Of a stretch of 39,217 bases of DNA, positions 32,194 through 39,217 are shown piece by piece (position 1 is the stretch's first letter; every line of letters starts with the position of its first letter). The DNA is from Armatimonadota bacterium (GTDB lineage Bacteria > Sysuimicrobiota > Sysuimicrobiia > Sysuimicrobiales > Kaftiobacteriaceae), in the NCBI GenBank assembly GCA_031081675.1, contig JAVHLZ010000022.1, positions 1-39,217 of the forward strand, read 5' to 3'. The notes beneath the pieces are model-generated. The model was given only the letters and a program-made list of their open reading frames with translations. It was not told the DNA's origin and searched no databases. Position numbers and translations under genes: made by a program.

Positions 32194-33126
32194 ATGGCGG
32201 TCGTTCCCCAGCGGGTCATGCGGCGGGTTTTCCTGTGGGCGTCGCGGCAGCCGCGCCTGTACCTGTGGGCCCGCCGCCACGGCCGGCGCCTGGGGGCGTT
32301 CCGCTTTGTGGCCGGAGAGACGCTCGATGAGTGCGTGCGGGTGCTGCACCGGCTGACCGCCGACGGCTTCCGGACCAACACCACCCTGCTGGGCGAGGGC
32401 GTGCGGGATGCGGAGACGGCCATGGGCGTGGTGACGGCGTACCTGCAGATCCTGGACCGGCTGGCCGCCGAGGGGCTGCCCACCAACATCGCCCTGAAGC
32501 TGACCCACCTGGGGCTGGACCTGGGCGAGGACGTGGCCTACCGCAACCTGCGGCGGATCGTGGCCCGGGCGGCGGAACGGCGTACCTTCGTGCGGATCGA
32601 CATGGAGGAGTCCCATCGCGTGGACGCGACGCTGCGCATCTACCGGCGGCTGCGGGAGGACGGGTATGACAACGTGGGAGCCGTGGTGCAGGCTTACCTC
32701 TACCGGAGCGAGCGGGATCTGGAGTCGCTGCTTCCCCTGCGTCCGAACCTGCGGCTGGTCAAGGGGGCGTACCTGGAGCCGCCCGAGGTGGCCTATCCCC
32801 GCAAGGCCGACGTGGACCGGGCCTACGTGCGGCTGATGGAGCGGATGCTGGCCGACGGCGGCTATACGGCGGTGGCCACCCACGACGAGCGCATCATCGC
32901 CCGCGCCATCGCATTCGCCCAGACCCGTCGCATCCCGCCGGACCGGTTTGAGTTCCAGATGCTCTACGGAGTGCGCCCCAGGCTGCAGGCCGACCTGGTG
33001 CGGCGGGGCTACCGGGTCCTGGTGGCCACCCCGTTCGGGACCGAGTGGTTTCCCTACTTCATGCGGCGGCTGGCCGAACGGCCGGCCAACGTGGGGTTCG
33101 TCCTGCGGTCCCTGCTGCGGCGGTAA
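32194..33126 (+). CDS. Proline dehydrogenase
   Basis: 310 residues, a FAD-dependent TIM-barrel enzyme that oxidises proline to pyrroline-5-carboxylate. Marks are NIALKLTHLGLDLG, VRIDMEESHRVDATL, LRLVKGAYLEPPEVAYPRKADVD, VATHDER, EFQMLYGVRP and FGTEWFPYFMRRLAERPAN, the standard conserved blocks of monofunctional PRODH from Gram-positive and Deinococcus-type bacteria. ATG 32194 follows CGGAGGTG. No pyrroline-5-carboxylate dehydrogenase gene is adjacent, so the second step is encoded elsewhere. It is convergent with the PfkB gene, seven bases from its end. Confidence 0.95.
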   Translation: MAVVPQRVMRRVFLWASRQPRLYLWARRHGRRLGAFRFVAGETLDECVRVLHRLTADGFRTNTTLLGEGVRDAETAMGVVTAYLQILDRLAAEGLPTNIALKLTHLGLDLGEDVAYRNLRRIVARAAERRTFVRIDMEESHRVDATLRIYRRLREDGYDNVGAVVQAYLYRSERDLESLLPLRPNLRLVKGAYLEPPEVAYPRKADVDRAYVRLMERMLADGGYTAVATHDERIIARAIAFAQTRRIPPDRFEFQMLYGVRPRLQADLVRRGYRVLVATPFGTEWFPYFMRRLAERPANVGFVLRSLLRR

Positions 33127-33133
33127 CCGGATC

Positions 33134-34081
33134 TTACCGTGCCTCGAGGAAGTCGAGGAGTTCCCGACGCCGCGGCGGGTCGGCGCCGGCGCGGGTGCAG
33201 GTCAGAGCCGCCGCGGCGCTGGCGATCCGCAGGACTCGGTGCAGCGACGCGGCCGTCAGGCCCTCCAGCGCCGGCCGGGAAGTTGCCCCCAGCTCGTCAA
33301 GAGCGTACAGCAAGCCTGCGGTGAACGCGTCCCCGGCCCCGACGGTGTCAACCACTGGTACCTGAGGGGTGCCGACCTCCGCCGAAGTGGCCGCCGTCCA
33401 CGCGGAGGCCCCGCGGGATCCGCGGGTGATCACCGCCATGGCGGCTCCCAGCCCCAGTACCTCGCTGGCCACCCCGGGCAGCGGACGGTCGGGAAAGATC
33501 CAGGACGCATCGGCGGCGCTCATCTTGACCACATCAGAGGAGGCAAACAGTTCTCGCAGCGTGCGGCGGAATTCGTCCGGGTCGGCGACCAGGGATGGAC
33601 GGATATTGGGATCGCACGACAGGAAGGACGTGCGCCGCATCCGGGCCACAAGCGTGACGATGGTATCCGCCGTCACCCCGCGGAGCAGGCTGATGGATCC
33701 ACAGTGGAGGACCGGGCTTGTCACGATGTCCTCGGGAAGTTCATCCGCGGACAGGAGCGTATCGGCCGCTCCGGCGCCGTAGAAGGCAAACGACGGCTCG
33801 CCGCCTTCCAGGGCCACGAACGCCAGGGTGGTGGGAGCGTCCGACCGGCGGAGGAAACGGGTCCCCACACCCTCTCGGGTCAGAACGTCCATCAAGAACC
33901 GGCCGAAAAAGTCGGTGGAGACCTTGCCCGCGAACTCCACCGGCACTCCCAGGCGCGCCAGGGCCACCGCCACGTTGAATGGGGACCCCCCAGGGTGCAT
34001 GCGGAATCCCACGGTGCGCCCCTCCTCGACGATGGGGGTGAAGTCGACCAGGATCTCTCCGATGGCGGTCACCCGGGTCAT
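33134..34081 (-). CDS. PfkB-family carbohydrate kinase (fructokinase-like)
   Basis: 315 residues. The N-terminal signature is GGSPFNVAVALARLG and the C-terminal signature is DTVGAGDAFTAG, with the catalytic Asp and the anion hole. GEILVDFTP and PNIRPSL are typical of fructokinase/KDG-kinase members. It phosphorylates a ketose or sugar acid; fructose, 2-keto-3-deoxygluconate or a tagatose-type sugar are all possible. Its ATG overlaps the transaldolase stop by four bases (ATGA), so it is the last gene of the LacI-transaldolase-kinase unit. The GC content is slightly lower than that of its neighbours by eye. Confidence 0.88.
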   Translation of the reverse strand: MTRVTAIGEILVDFTPIVEEGRTVGFRMHPGGSPFNVAVALARLGVPVEFAGKVSTDFFGRFLMDVLTREGVGTRFLRRSDAPTTLAFVALEGGEPSFAFYGAGAADTLLSADELPEDIVTSPVLHCGSISLLRGVTADTIVTLVARMRRTSFLSCDPNIRPSLVADPDEFRRTLRELFASSDVVKMSAADASWIFPDRPLPGVASEVLGLGAAMAVITRGSRGASAWTAATSAEVGTPQVPVVDTVGAGDAFTAGLLYALDELGATSRPALEGLTAASLHRVLRIASAAAALTCTRAGADPPRRRELLDFLEAR

Positions 34082-34719
34082 CGCAGGTACGCGGCGTCGG
34101 CGCGAAAACGGCGGACGGCCCGGGCGGTGGCCGGGTCCTCCGGTAGTGCCCGCAGGACATCTGGCGGAAGGGTTGCGGCAGGCACGCTCAACATTGCCAG
34201 GCGTTCGACGTCGTTTGCCGTGCGGACGCTGGCGGCCAGCACGCGCAGAGGCGGCCGCTGCGCCTGGGCGGCGGCCATCATCCGCCGCACCAGACCCCAC
34301 CGGTCCTTGGGCAGACGTCCCACGTAGACGGCAGCGTAGCGGGCGTCTACGGCGGCGGCCAGGATCACCTGTCGGACGGAGAACACGGCGGTCATCGTGA
34401 CCGGTACCCGGTCCCGCCCCAGGAGGTGAGCCGCCCGGTATCCCGCGGGCGTGGCTGGAATTTTGACCACAATCCGGGCGGGGTCCAGGGCGTGCAGGGT
34501 CCGGGCCTCGGTGACCATGCCGTCGGCGTCGTCTGCGTAGACCTGCAGGTGGATCTCGCGCAACGCGTCAGGCACTGCCTGGACCCACGCGTCGAGATCT
34601 GGCCGGCGAAGACCCGCTCGGCGGAGCAGGGTGGGGTTGGTGGTCACGCCGTAGACGTAGCCCAGGCTCGCCGCCTGCCGGGCGGCGTCGGCGTCGGCGC
34701 TATCGACAAACAGCCGCAC
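34078..34719 (-). CDS. Transaldolase-family protein (TalC/fructose-6-phosphate-aldolase-like)
   Basis: 213 residues, the short class of transaldolases. The N-terminus MRLFVDSADADAARQAASLG and GVTTNPTLL match TalC/FSA. The Schiff-base lysine is Lys86 in IVVKIPAT (FSA Lys85), and TAVF follows at the expected place. The usual Tyr region is AVYVGRLPKDRWG. This branch contains true transaldolases and fructose-6-phosphate aldolases; which one applies is unclear. It starts with GTG, GAGGTGG lies upstream, and it begins 12 bases after the LacI gene. The stop overlaps the kinase start. Confidence 0.85.
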   Translation of the reverse strand: MRLFVDSADADAARQAASLGYVYGVTTNPTLLRRAGLRRPDLDAWVQAVPDALREIHLQVYADDADGMVTEARTLHALDPARIVVKIPATPAGYRAAHLLGRDRVPVTMTAVFSVRQVILAAAVDARYAAVYVGRLPKDRWGLVRRMMAAAQAQRPPLRVLAASVRTANDVERLAMLSVPAATLPPDVLRALPEDPATARAVRRFRADAAYLR

Positions 34720-34731
34720 CGGGAGACCACC

Positions 34732-35763
34732 TCACCGGCGATGGAATTCCGCGGCAAAGCGGCCAGCCCCGCAGGACTCGCGGACGATCAGCCGGGGCTG
34801 GAACACGACCGTCTGGGGAGGCGTGCGGGTCTCCCGCAGGCGCTGCAGAAGCAGGCGGGCCGCCGCCACCCCCAGGTCGTAACTCGGCTGGGCGACGGCC
34901 GTCAGCGGAGGGGTCAGGATCGGCGCCCAGGGCATGTCGTCAAATCCCACGACCGCCATCTCCTGGGGGATGCGCACCCCCAGCTCCTTGAAGCGCAGCA
35001 AGGCTCCCAGGGTCATGAGGTTGTTGGCGGTGAACACCGCCGTGGGCCGGTGGGGAAGGTTCACCATCTGCTCGGCCAGAGTGTAGCCGCTGTCGGCCTT
35101 GAAGTTTCCCTCGAGGACCAGGCGGTGGTCCACCGTCACGCCAGCCTCCCGCAAGGCTTCCACGTACCCGGCCAGGCGCTCCCGGGCCGTGAAGATGTGG
35201 CGGGGGCCGCTGATGATCCCGATGCGCCGGTGGCCCAGCCGCAGCAGGTGGCCGACGGCGGCGCGGGCCCCGGCGCGATTGTCCACCAGGACGGTGTCTG
35301 TCCGCACCCCCCGCACCCGGCGGTCCACCAGGACCACAGGCGTTCCCCGGGACAGCAACGACCGCAGCAGGGCCCGGGGGCCTCCTGAGGGGGAGAGGAT
35401 CACCCCGTCCACCCGCTTTTCGCGGATCACGTGCAGGTAGGTCGCTTCCTTGCGGGGGTCCTCATCGGCGTTGCACAGCATCACCGTGTAGTGCTGGGGG
35501 AGGACCGTGTCCTCGATGCCGCGGACGACGGAAGCGAAGAAGGGGTTGGCGTTGTCCGAGACGACCACCGCCAGGGTGTGGGTGCGCCCCTTGATCATGC
35601 TCCGGGCGATGGCGTTGGGATGGTAGTCCAGCGCGGCCGCCGCTTCCTGGACGCGCCGGCGGGTCTCGGACGAGACGTATCCATAGCCGCCCAGCGCCCG
35701 GGCCGCGGTGGTCACCGACACCCGGGCCCGCCGGGCCACGTCCTTGATGGTGGGTCCTCCCAG
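34732..35763 (-). CDS. LacI-family transcriptional regulator, apparent CTG start
   Basis: 343 residues if begun at CTG 35763; the first conventional start is GTG 35739. The longer form supplies TIKDVARRARVSVTTAARALGG, the complete LacI helix-turn-helix. The GTG form would cut away the first part of recognition-domain helix 1 (TIKD). AGGAGG is seven bases from the CTG, whereas the GTG has no proper ribosome-binding site. The hinge is YHPNAIARSMIKGRTHTLAVVVSD. The effector domain has NPFFASVVRGIEDTV, DGVILSPSGG, VDNRAGARAAVGHLLRLGHRRIG, FTANNLMTLGALLRFKELG and VVGFDDMPWAPILTPPLTAV. It probably represses both arms of the sugar locus through the palindrome at 35827 and responds to a sugar or sugar phosphate. 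Confidence 0.85.
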   Translation of the reverse strand: MGGPTIKDVARRARVSVTTAARALGGYGYVSSETRRRVQEAAAALDYHPNAIARSMIKGRTHTLAVVVSDNANPFFASVVRGIEDTVLPQHYTVMLCNADEDPRKEATYLHVIREKRVDGVILSPSGGPRALLRSLLSRGTPVVLVDRRVRGVRTDTVLVDNRAGARAAVGHLLRLGHRRIGIISGPRHIFTARERLAGYVEALREAGVTVDHRLVLEGNFKADSGYTLAEQMVNLPHRPTAVFTANNLMTLGALLRFKELGVRIPQEMAVVGFDDMPWAPILTPPLTAVAQPSYDLGVAAARLLLQRLRETRTPPQTVVFQPRLIVRESCGAGRFAAEFHRR

Positions 35764-35770
35764 GGGTCCC

Positions 35771-35790
35771 CCTCCTCTCCGCAGGAGGAG
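35771..35790 (-). promoter_or_regulatory. Hairpin that can hide the lacI-type gene's ribosome-binding site
   Basis: On the minus strand CTCCTC (35790-35785) can pair with GAGGAG (35777-35772) around a 7-base loop. This covers most of the AGGAGG used for the CTG start. Combined with that weak start codon, the structure would keep regulator synthesis low. It is a prediction from sequence complementarity. Confidence 0.4.
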
Positions 35791-35794
35791 TTTA

Positions 35795-35807
35795 CGGCAG
35801 GCTGCCG
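35795..35807. promoter_or_regulatory. Inverted repeat in the divergent sugar-locus spacer
   Basis: CGGCAG-G-CTGCCG is a perfect 6-bp inverted repeat with a single central base, 20 bases from the LacI-type palindrome. It may be a second binding site or a hairpin in the regulator's leader. Confidence 0.35.
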
Positions 35808-35826
35808 AAAAATCCTGGCGATCCCT

Positions 35827-35838
35827 GAAAACGTTTTC
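35827..35838. promoter_or_regulatory. LacI-family operator palindrome
   Basis: GAAAACGTTTTC is a perfect 12-bp palindrome centred on CG, the form bound by many LacI/GalR/CcpA proteins (compare TGNAANCGNTNNCA; here TGAAAACGTTTTCT). It is AT-rich in a GC-rich region and lies 30 bases before the isomerase ATG, between the divergent regulator and isomerase genes. Control of both directions by the adjacent regulator is the natural inference. Confidence 0.7.
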
Positions 35839-35867
35839 TCACCCTCTGACCCCGCGAGGAGGTGCCT

Positions 35868-37283
35868 ATGCGCACGCCCCGGATCGGGATCCTGACCTTC
35901 TCGGACGGCCGCCGCCACGTGCACCAGGAGCTGCTGCCCCTCACGCGCGAGTTCCAGGACCGGCTGGCCCGCCGCCTGCGGGAGGCGGGGTGGGAGGTGG
36001 TGACCGGACGCGACATCGTCTGGACCACCGACCTGGCCCGCAGCGAAGGCCGGTACCTGGCCGCCGAAGGGGTGGAGGCCACGGTCTTCAACTTTGCCAT
36101 CTGGAGCTTTCCCCATCTCCCGGCCATCGCCAGCCAGTTCGCGCCGGGGCCCTTCCTGCTGTTCAGCAACGTCAACCCCCGCTACCCGGGGCTGGTGGGC
36201 ATGCTGGCCAGCGCCGGGGCGCTGGACCAAGTGGGCGCGTTCTGCGCCCGGGTGTCCGGGGACGTGGCCGATGACGCGGTGTTCTCCCGGGCCCTGCAGT
36301 TTCTGCGGGCGGCGGTGGCGGTCAACCGCCTGCGGGGAGAGACCTACGGGCTGATCGGGGGCCGGTCCATGGGCATGTACACCGCCCAGAGCCCGCTGGA
36401 CCAGTGGCGGCGGCAGTTCGGCATCGACGTGGAGCACATCGACCAGTTCGAGATCGTGCGGCGCGCCGCCCTGGTCCCGGAGGATCGGGTGGAGGCGGGG
36501 TTCCGGTGGCTGGAGGAACACGTCGGGCAGATCCACTACGACGGCCGCAAGCTCACCCCCGAGCTGCTCAAGCGCCAGATCCGCAGCTACCACGCCCTGC
36601 GGAACATCATCGCCGACTGGCGCCTGGACTTCTGCGGCATCAAGGGGCAGCCCGAGCTGACCGACCACTTCTGCACCATGGACATCGCCGAGGCGTTCTG
36701 CAACGACCCCTACGATTGGGAGGGCCCCCACGATCCCATCGTCTGCGCCACCGAGGCCGATATGGACGGCGCCCTGACCATGGAGATCTTCAAGCACATG
36801 GCGGGCACGCCGGTCCTGTTCGCCGACGTACGCCACTACGACGCCAGCGACGACACCTGGGACCTGTGCAACTCCGGCCAGCACGCCACCTATTTTGCCG
36901 GACGCTCGTTCCGTCCCGAAGACAACCTCCCCCGGGTGCGGTTCTACCCCGAAATCATCTACTTCCCCGCCGGGGGGGCCTCGGTGGCCCACATCGCGGC
37001 CCCGGGCCAGGTCACCCTGGCCCGGCTGGCCCGCCGCCAGGGGCGGTACTGGATGGCCATCGTGCCGGCGGAATTCGTGGAGTATCCGGAGGACGAGGCC
37101 TGGCGCAAGGCGGAGGCCACCACCCCCGAGTGGCCTCACGCCTTCGCCCGGTTCCGGGTGCCTCCGGAGGTCTTCCTGGCCTCCTATGACAGCAACCACA
37201 TCCACGGGGTGTACGGGGACTACGTCCAGGAGCTGATCTGGGTCAGCCGGATCCTGGGGATTGACTATCAGGTCTTCGCCTGA
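35868..37283 (+). CDS. L-fucose/L-arabinose isomerase-family protein
   Basis: 471 residues. The fold is that of the FucI/AraA superfamily (COG2407 group). Metal ligands are probably Glu296 (CATEADMDGALT), Asp320 (VLFADVRHYD) and a C-terminal His in SNHIHGVYGDY. The N-terminal domain opens with PRIGILTFSDGRRHVHQELL. These enzymes interconvert aldoses and ketoses using a divalent metal. The sequence is far from canonical AraA or FucI, so the true sugar is open. Because an AraB-like kinase follows 12 bases later, an aldopentose such as L-arabinose, or a relative, is the best guess. ATG 35868 follows GAGGAGGTG. It is the first gene of the plus-strand arm under the predicted LacI operator. Confidence 0.87.
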   Translation: MRTPRIGILTFSDGRRHVHQELLPLTREFQDRLARRLREAGWEVVTGRDIVWTTDLARSEGRYLAAEGVEATVFNFAIWSFPHLPAIASQFAPGPFLLFSNVNPRYPGLVGMLASAGALDQVGAFCARVSGDVADDAVFSRALQFLRAAVAVNRLRGETYGLIGGRSMGMYTAQSPLDQWRRQFGIDVEHIDQFEIVRRAALVPEDRVEAGFRWLEEHVGQIHYDGRKLTPELLKRQIRSYHALRNIIADWRLDFCGIKGQPELTDHFCTMDIAEAFCNDPYDWEGPHDPIVCATEADMDGALTMEIFKHMAGTPVLFADVRHYDASDDTWDLCNSGQHATYFAGRSFRPEDNLPRVRFYPEIIYFPAGGASVAHIAAPGQVTLARLARRQGRYWMAIVPAEFVEYPEDEAWRKAEATTPEWPHAFARFRVPPEVFLASYDSNHIHGVYGDYVQELIWVSRILGIDYQVFA

Positions 37284-37295
37284 GGACAGGGGACC

Positions 37296-38945
37296 ATGAC
37301 CCGCTACGCCGTGGGCGTGGATTTCGGCACCGAGTCCGCCCGGGCGGTTCTCGTGGCGGTGGAGGACGGGCGCGTGGCCGCCACAGCCTCCGCCGCCTAC
37401 CGCCACGGCGTCATCGACCGCACGCTGCCGGGGCGCAGCGAACGGCTCCCTCCCGACTGGGCGTTGCAGCATCCGGGAGACTGGCTGCGGGCGCTGGAGC
37501 AGGTGGTGCGGGCGGTGGTCGGCGGCATCGAGCCCGACCAGGTGATCGGCCTGGGGATCGACTTCACCTCGTGTACCGTCCTGCCGGCCACCGCCGATGG
37601 CACCCCCCTCTGCCTGCTGGAGGACTTCGCCGGTGATCCGCACGCCTGGCCCAAACTGTGGAAGCACCACGCCGCCCAGCCGTACGCCGACCGCTTCAAC
37701 GCCGCCGCGGGACACCCCGATGCCGCCTTCCTCCAGTACTACGGAGGGAAGACGTCCTCCGAGTGGCTGTGGGCCAAGGGGTGGCAGGTCCTGGCCGAGT
37801 CCCCGACGGTAGCCGCCGCCATGGCCCGGTGGATCGAGGGCGGCGACTGGATCGTCTGGCAGCTGACCGGGGACGAGGTGCGCAGCGCGTGCCAGGCGGG
37901 ATACAAGGCTCACTGGCAGAAGGACGCGGGGTATCCTCGCGCGTCCTTCCTGGCCGCCCTGGATCCCGCCCTTCCCCGGCTGCTGGCGTGTCTGGGCGCG
38001 CCGCGCCCGGTGGCCGAGCGCGCGGGGGGACTGACGGCATCGTGGGCGCAGCGGCTGGGCCTGCGGGCGGGCACGCCGGTCGCCGTGGCGGTCATCGACG
38101 CCCACGCCGGCGTTCCGGCCGTCGGCGTCGCCGCCCCCGGGCAGCTGGTGGCCATCATGGGGACCTCGACCTGCCACCTGCTCCTGGACTCCCGCCGGGT
38201 TCCCATCCGAGGGATCGCCGGGGTGGTGGAGGACGGGATCCTTCCGGGGTTCTTCGGGTACGAAGCCGGCCAGGCGTCGGTGGGCGACATCTTCCAGTGG
38301 TTCGTGCGGACCTCGGTGCCCGGTCGGTACGGTCCCGAAGAGGCCGCCTTCCGGACCCTGGAAGAAGAGGCGGCTCGCCTGCGGGCCGGGGAGGCGGGAG
38401 TGCTGGCCCTGGACTGGTGGAACGGGTGCCGCACCCCCCTGGTGGACGCTGACCTGTCGGGGCTGCTGGTGGGGCTGACGGTGACCACCGAGCCGCACGA
38501 AGTCTACCGCGCCCTGCTGGAGGCCACCGCGTTCGGCACCCGACGGGTCATCGAGACGTTTGAGGCCGGGGGAGTGCAGATCCGCGAGGTCGTCGCCTGC
38601 GGGGGACTGGCCGAGCGCAACCGGCTGCTCCTGCAGCTGACCGCCGACATCACCGGTCGCGAGGTGCTCGCCGCCCCGGTGCCCCATGCGTCGGCCGTCG
38701 GTGCCGCCATCTACGCGGCGGCCGCCGCCGGATCCCCGGCAGGTGGCTACGACGACGTCCGGGACGCCGTGGCCCGCATGGGCGCCACCGAGCGCGTCCC
38801 CTACCGCCCGCGGCCGGCTGAGCAGCGCACCTACGAGGTGCTGTACCGGGAGTATCTGGACCTGGCCCGGCACTTCGGAGAAGGCGGCTCCCAGGTGATG
38901 AAGCGCCTGCGCCGATTGCGGGCGGAGGCGACGGAGGGGAGGTGA
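37296..38945 (+). CDS. araB: FGGY carbohydrate kinase, ribulokinase (AraB)-like
   Basis: 549 residues. The first ATP/phosphate motif is YAVGVDFGTESARAVLV; the DFGTESxRAVLV form is characteristic of ribulokinases. GIDFTSCTVLPA contains the substrate-side Asp, and VIDAHAGVPAVG and GTSTCHLLL are the second nucleotide motifs. The C-terminal FGGY signature region is VVACGGLAERNRLLLQLTADITGREV. Length matches AraB (about 560). It phosphorylates a ketopentose, probably L-ribulose, to the 5-phosphate. It follows the isomerase with only a 12-base gap. An AraD-type 4-epimerase, needed to reach xylulose 5-phosphate, is not in this window. The symbol reflects resemblance, not proven substrate. Confidence 0.88.
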   Translation: MTRYAVGVDFGTESARAVLVAVEDGRVAATASAAYRHGVIDRTLPGRSERLPPDWALQHPGDWLRALEQVVRAVVGGIEPDQVIGLGIDFTSCTVLPATADGTPLCLLEDFAGDPHAWPKLWKHHAAQPYADRFNAAAGHPDAAFLQYYGGKTSSEWLWAKGWQVLAESPTVAAAMARWIEGGDWIVWQLTGDEVRSACQAGYKAHWQKDAGYPRASFLAALDPALPRLLACLGAPRPVAERAGGLTASWAQRLGLRAGTPVAVAVIDAHAGVPAVGVAAPGQLVAIMGTSTCHLLLDSRRVPIRGIAGVVEDGILPGFFGYEAGQASVGDIFQWFVRTSVPGRYGPEEAAFRTLEEEAARLRAGEAGVLALDWWNGCRTPLVDADLSGLLVGLTVTTEPHEVYRALLEATAFGTRRVIETFEAGGVQIREVVACGGLAERNRLLLQLTADITGREVLAAPVPHASAVGAAIYAAAAAGSPAGGYDDVRDAVARMGATERVPYRPRPAEQRTYEVLYREYLDLARHFGEGGSQVMKRLRRLRAEATEGR

Positions 38946-38974
38946 GTGGCGGCTGCACCGGAGGGTCTGCATCC

Positions 38975-38990
38975 CCGCCGCCGGCGGCGG
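38975..38990. terminator. GC palindrome after the kinase gene
   Basis: CCGCCGCCGGCGGCGG is a perfect 16-bp palindrome 30 bases beyond the ribulokinase stop. It can form a hairpin ending the plus-strand sugar operon, but no T-tract follows, so the terminator role is tentative. Confidence 0.4.
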
Positions 38991-38997
38991 AGTTCCG

Positions 38998-39210
38998 TTG
39001 CGGCCTGTGGTGAAGCGCATTCTTGCGGCATGCAGACCCGCGGTCCTGCGCTACAGCCGGGGCTGTGCCGCGATCTTACCCCGGTTCGCCCGCTGTCCGC
39101 TGGTGGAAGAGATCCTGTGGGTGGGAATCCAGCGAGCCGTCGCGGGGATCCAGACTCCCCGCGAGGCGCTGCGGTCGATGGAGCGGCAGGTCCGGGAGGC
39201 GCTGGCCTGA
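38998..39210 (+). pseudogene. Probable 3' remnant of a sugar-binding-protein gene
   Basis: A 70-codon frame starting at a TTG. Its last 35 residues (VEEILWVGIQRAVAGIQTPREALRSMERQV, then REALA) resemble the C-terminal end of family-1 extracellular sugar-binding proteins, where a helix of the form 'ALxxALAGxxTPEEALxxA' precedes the stop. The part before it (KRILAACRPAVLRYSRGCA) has no signal peptide and no recognisable domain. There is no good ribosome-binding site. The simplest reading is a decayed transporter gene left beside the sugar operon. A genuine small protein is the alternative. Confidence 0.4.
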
Positions 39211-39217
39211 AGGTCCG

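Noticed and set aside
35712-39020. Very long open frame on the minus strand (about 1,100 codons) opposite the isomerase and kinase
   Set aside because: Its product is Gly/Pro/His/Gln/Arg low complexity without domains. It is a by-product of high-GC codon use in the real plus-strand genes, which have clear family motifs.
1-39217. tRNA, rRNA, insertion sequences, phage or plasmid genes
   Set aside because: Looked for across the window; no cloverleaf-like sequence, transposase, integrase or terminal inverted repeats were recognised. A covariance-model scan would be decisive for tRNA and small RNA genes.

Overview
This is a very GC-rich bacterial chromosome segment, roughly 70% GC by eye. It is densely packed, has no tRNA or rRNA genes, no insertion sequences and no CRISPR array, and has no gene-free stretch over 300 bases. 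The left end has the housekeeping order ssb - rpsR - DUF2232 membrane protein - rplI - Lon-like protease - dnaB. That order resembles the replication/ribosomal cluster of Bacillota and related Gram-positive-type lineages. The LexA-type site CGAAC-N4-GTTCG also fits such lineages. An archaeal-type ATP-dependent DNA ligase and a LonC-type protease suggest a thermophilic or deep-branching, probably uncultivated relative (Symbiobacterium/Thermaerobacter-like, or a candidate phylum such as CSP1-3). That assignment is a guess and cannot be settled from this window.

Layout. 1-6702: end of ssb, rpsR, DUF2232 protein, rplI, Lon-like protease, then dnaB, which carries a 331-residue intein exactly in its Walker A loop. 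The intein's homing-endonuclease motifs look dead. The dnaB promoter region contains a perfect DnaA box and a LexA-type operator between its -35 and -10. 6738-13623: EamA transporter, M3 oligopeptidase, MurG-like glycosyltransferase, divergent PlsC-like acyltransferase, FabI and a metallo-beta-lactamase-fold hydrolase (envelope/lipid and peptide metabolism). 13697-17786: a 60-residue orphan gene and a peptide/nickel-type ABC importer (binding protein and two permeases, no ATPase genes here), then a two-helix small membrane protein. 17840-20872 (minus): a coupled set of a secreted, membrane-anchored NEW3-repeat protein, an ABC ATPase and an ABC-2 permease. 20972-24630: MFS sugar transporter, ChrA-type transporter, MarC protein, SPOR-like protein. 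24653-27960: SAF-type dehydrogenase (COG4091), ferritin, homoserine dehydrogenase. 28068-33126: cupin, B3/B4 protein, small Cys protein, DNA ligase, HAD phosphatase, proline dehydrogenase. 33134-38945: a sugar-catabolic locus.

The sugar locus has a LacI regulator, a transaldolase-family protein and a PfkB kinase on the minus strand. Divergent from them are an FucI/AraA-like isomerase and an AraB-like ribulokinase. A 12-bp palindrome typical of LacI operators lies between the two arms. The right edge has what looks like the 3' remnant of a sugar-binding protein gene. The most unusual regions are the dnaB control region with its P-loop intein, the NEW3/ABC exporter set, and the sugar locus, whose regulator seems to need a non-canonical start codon.
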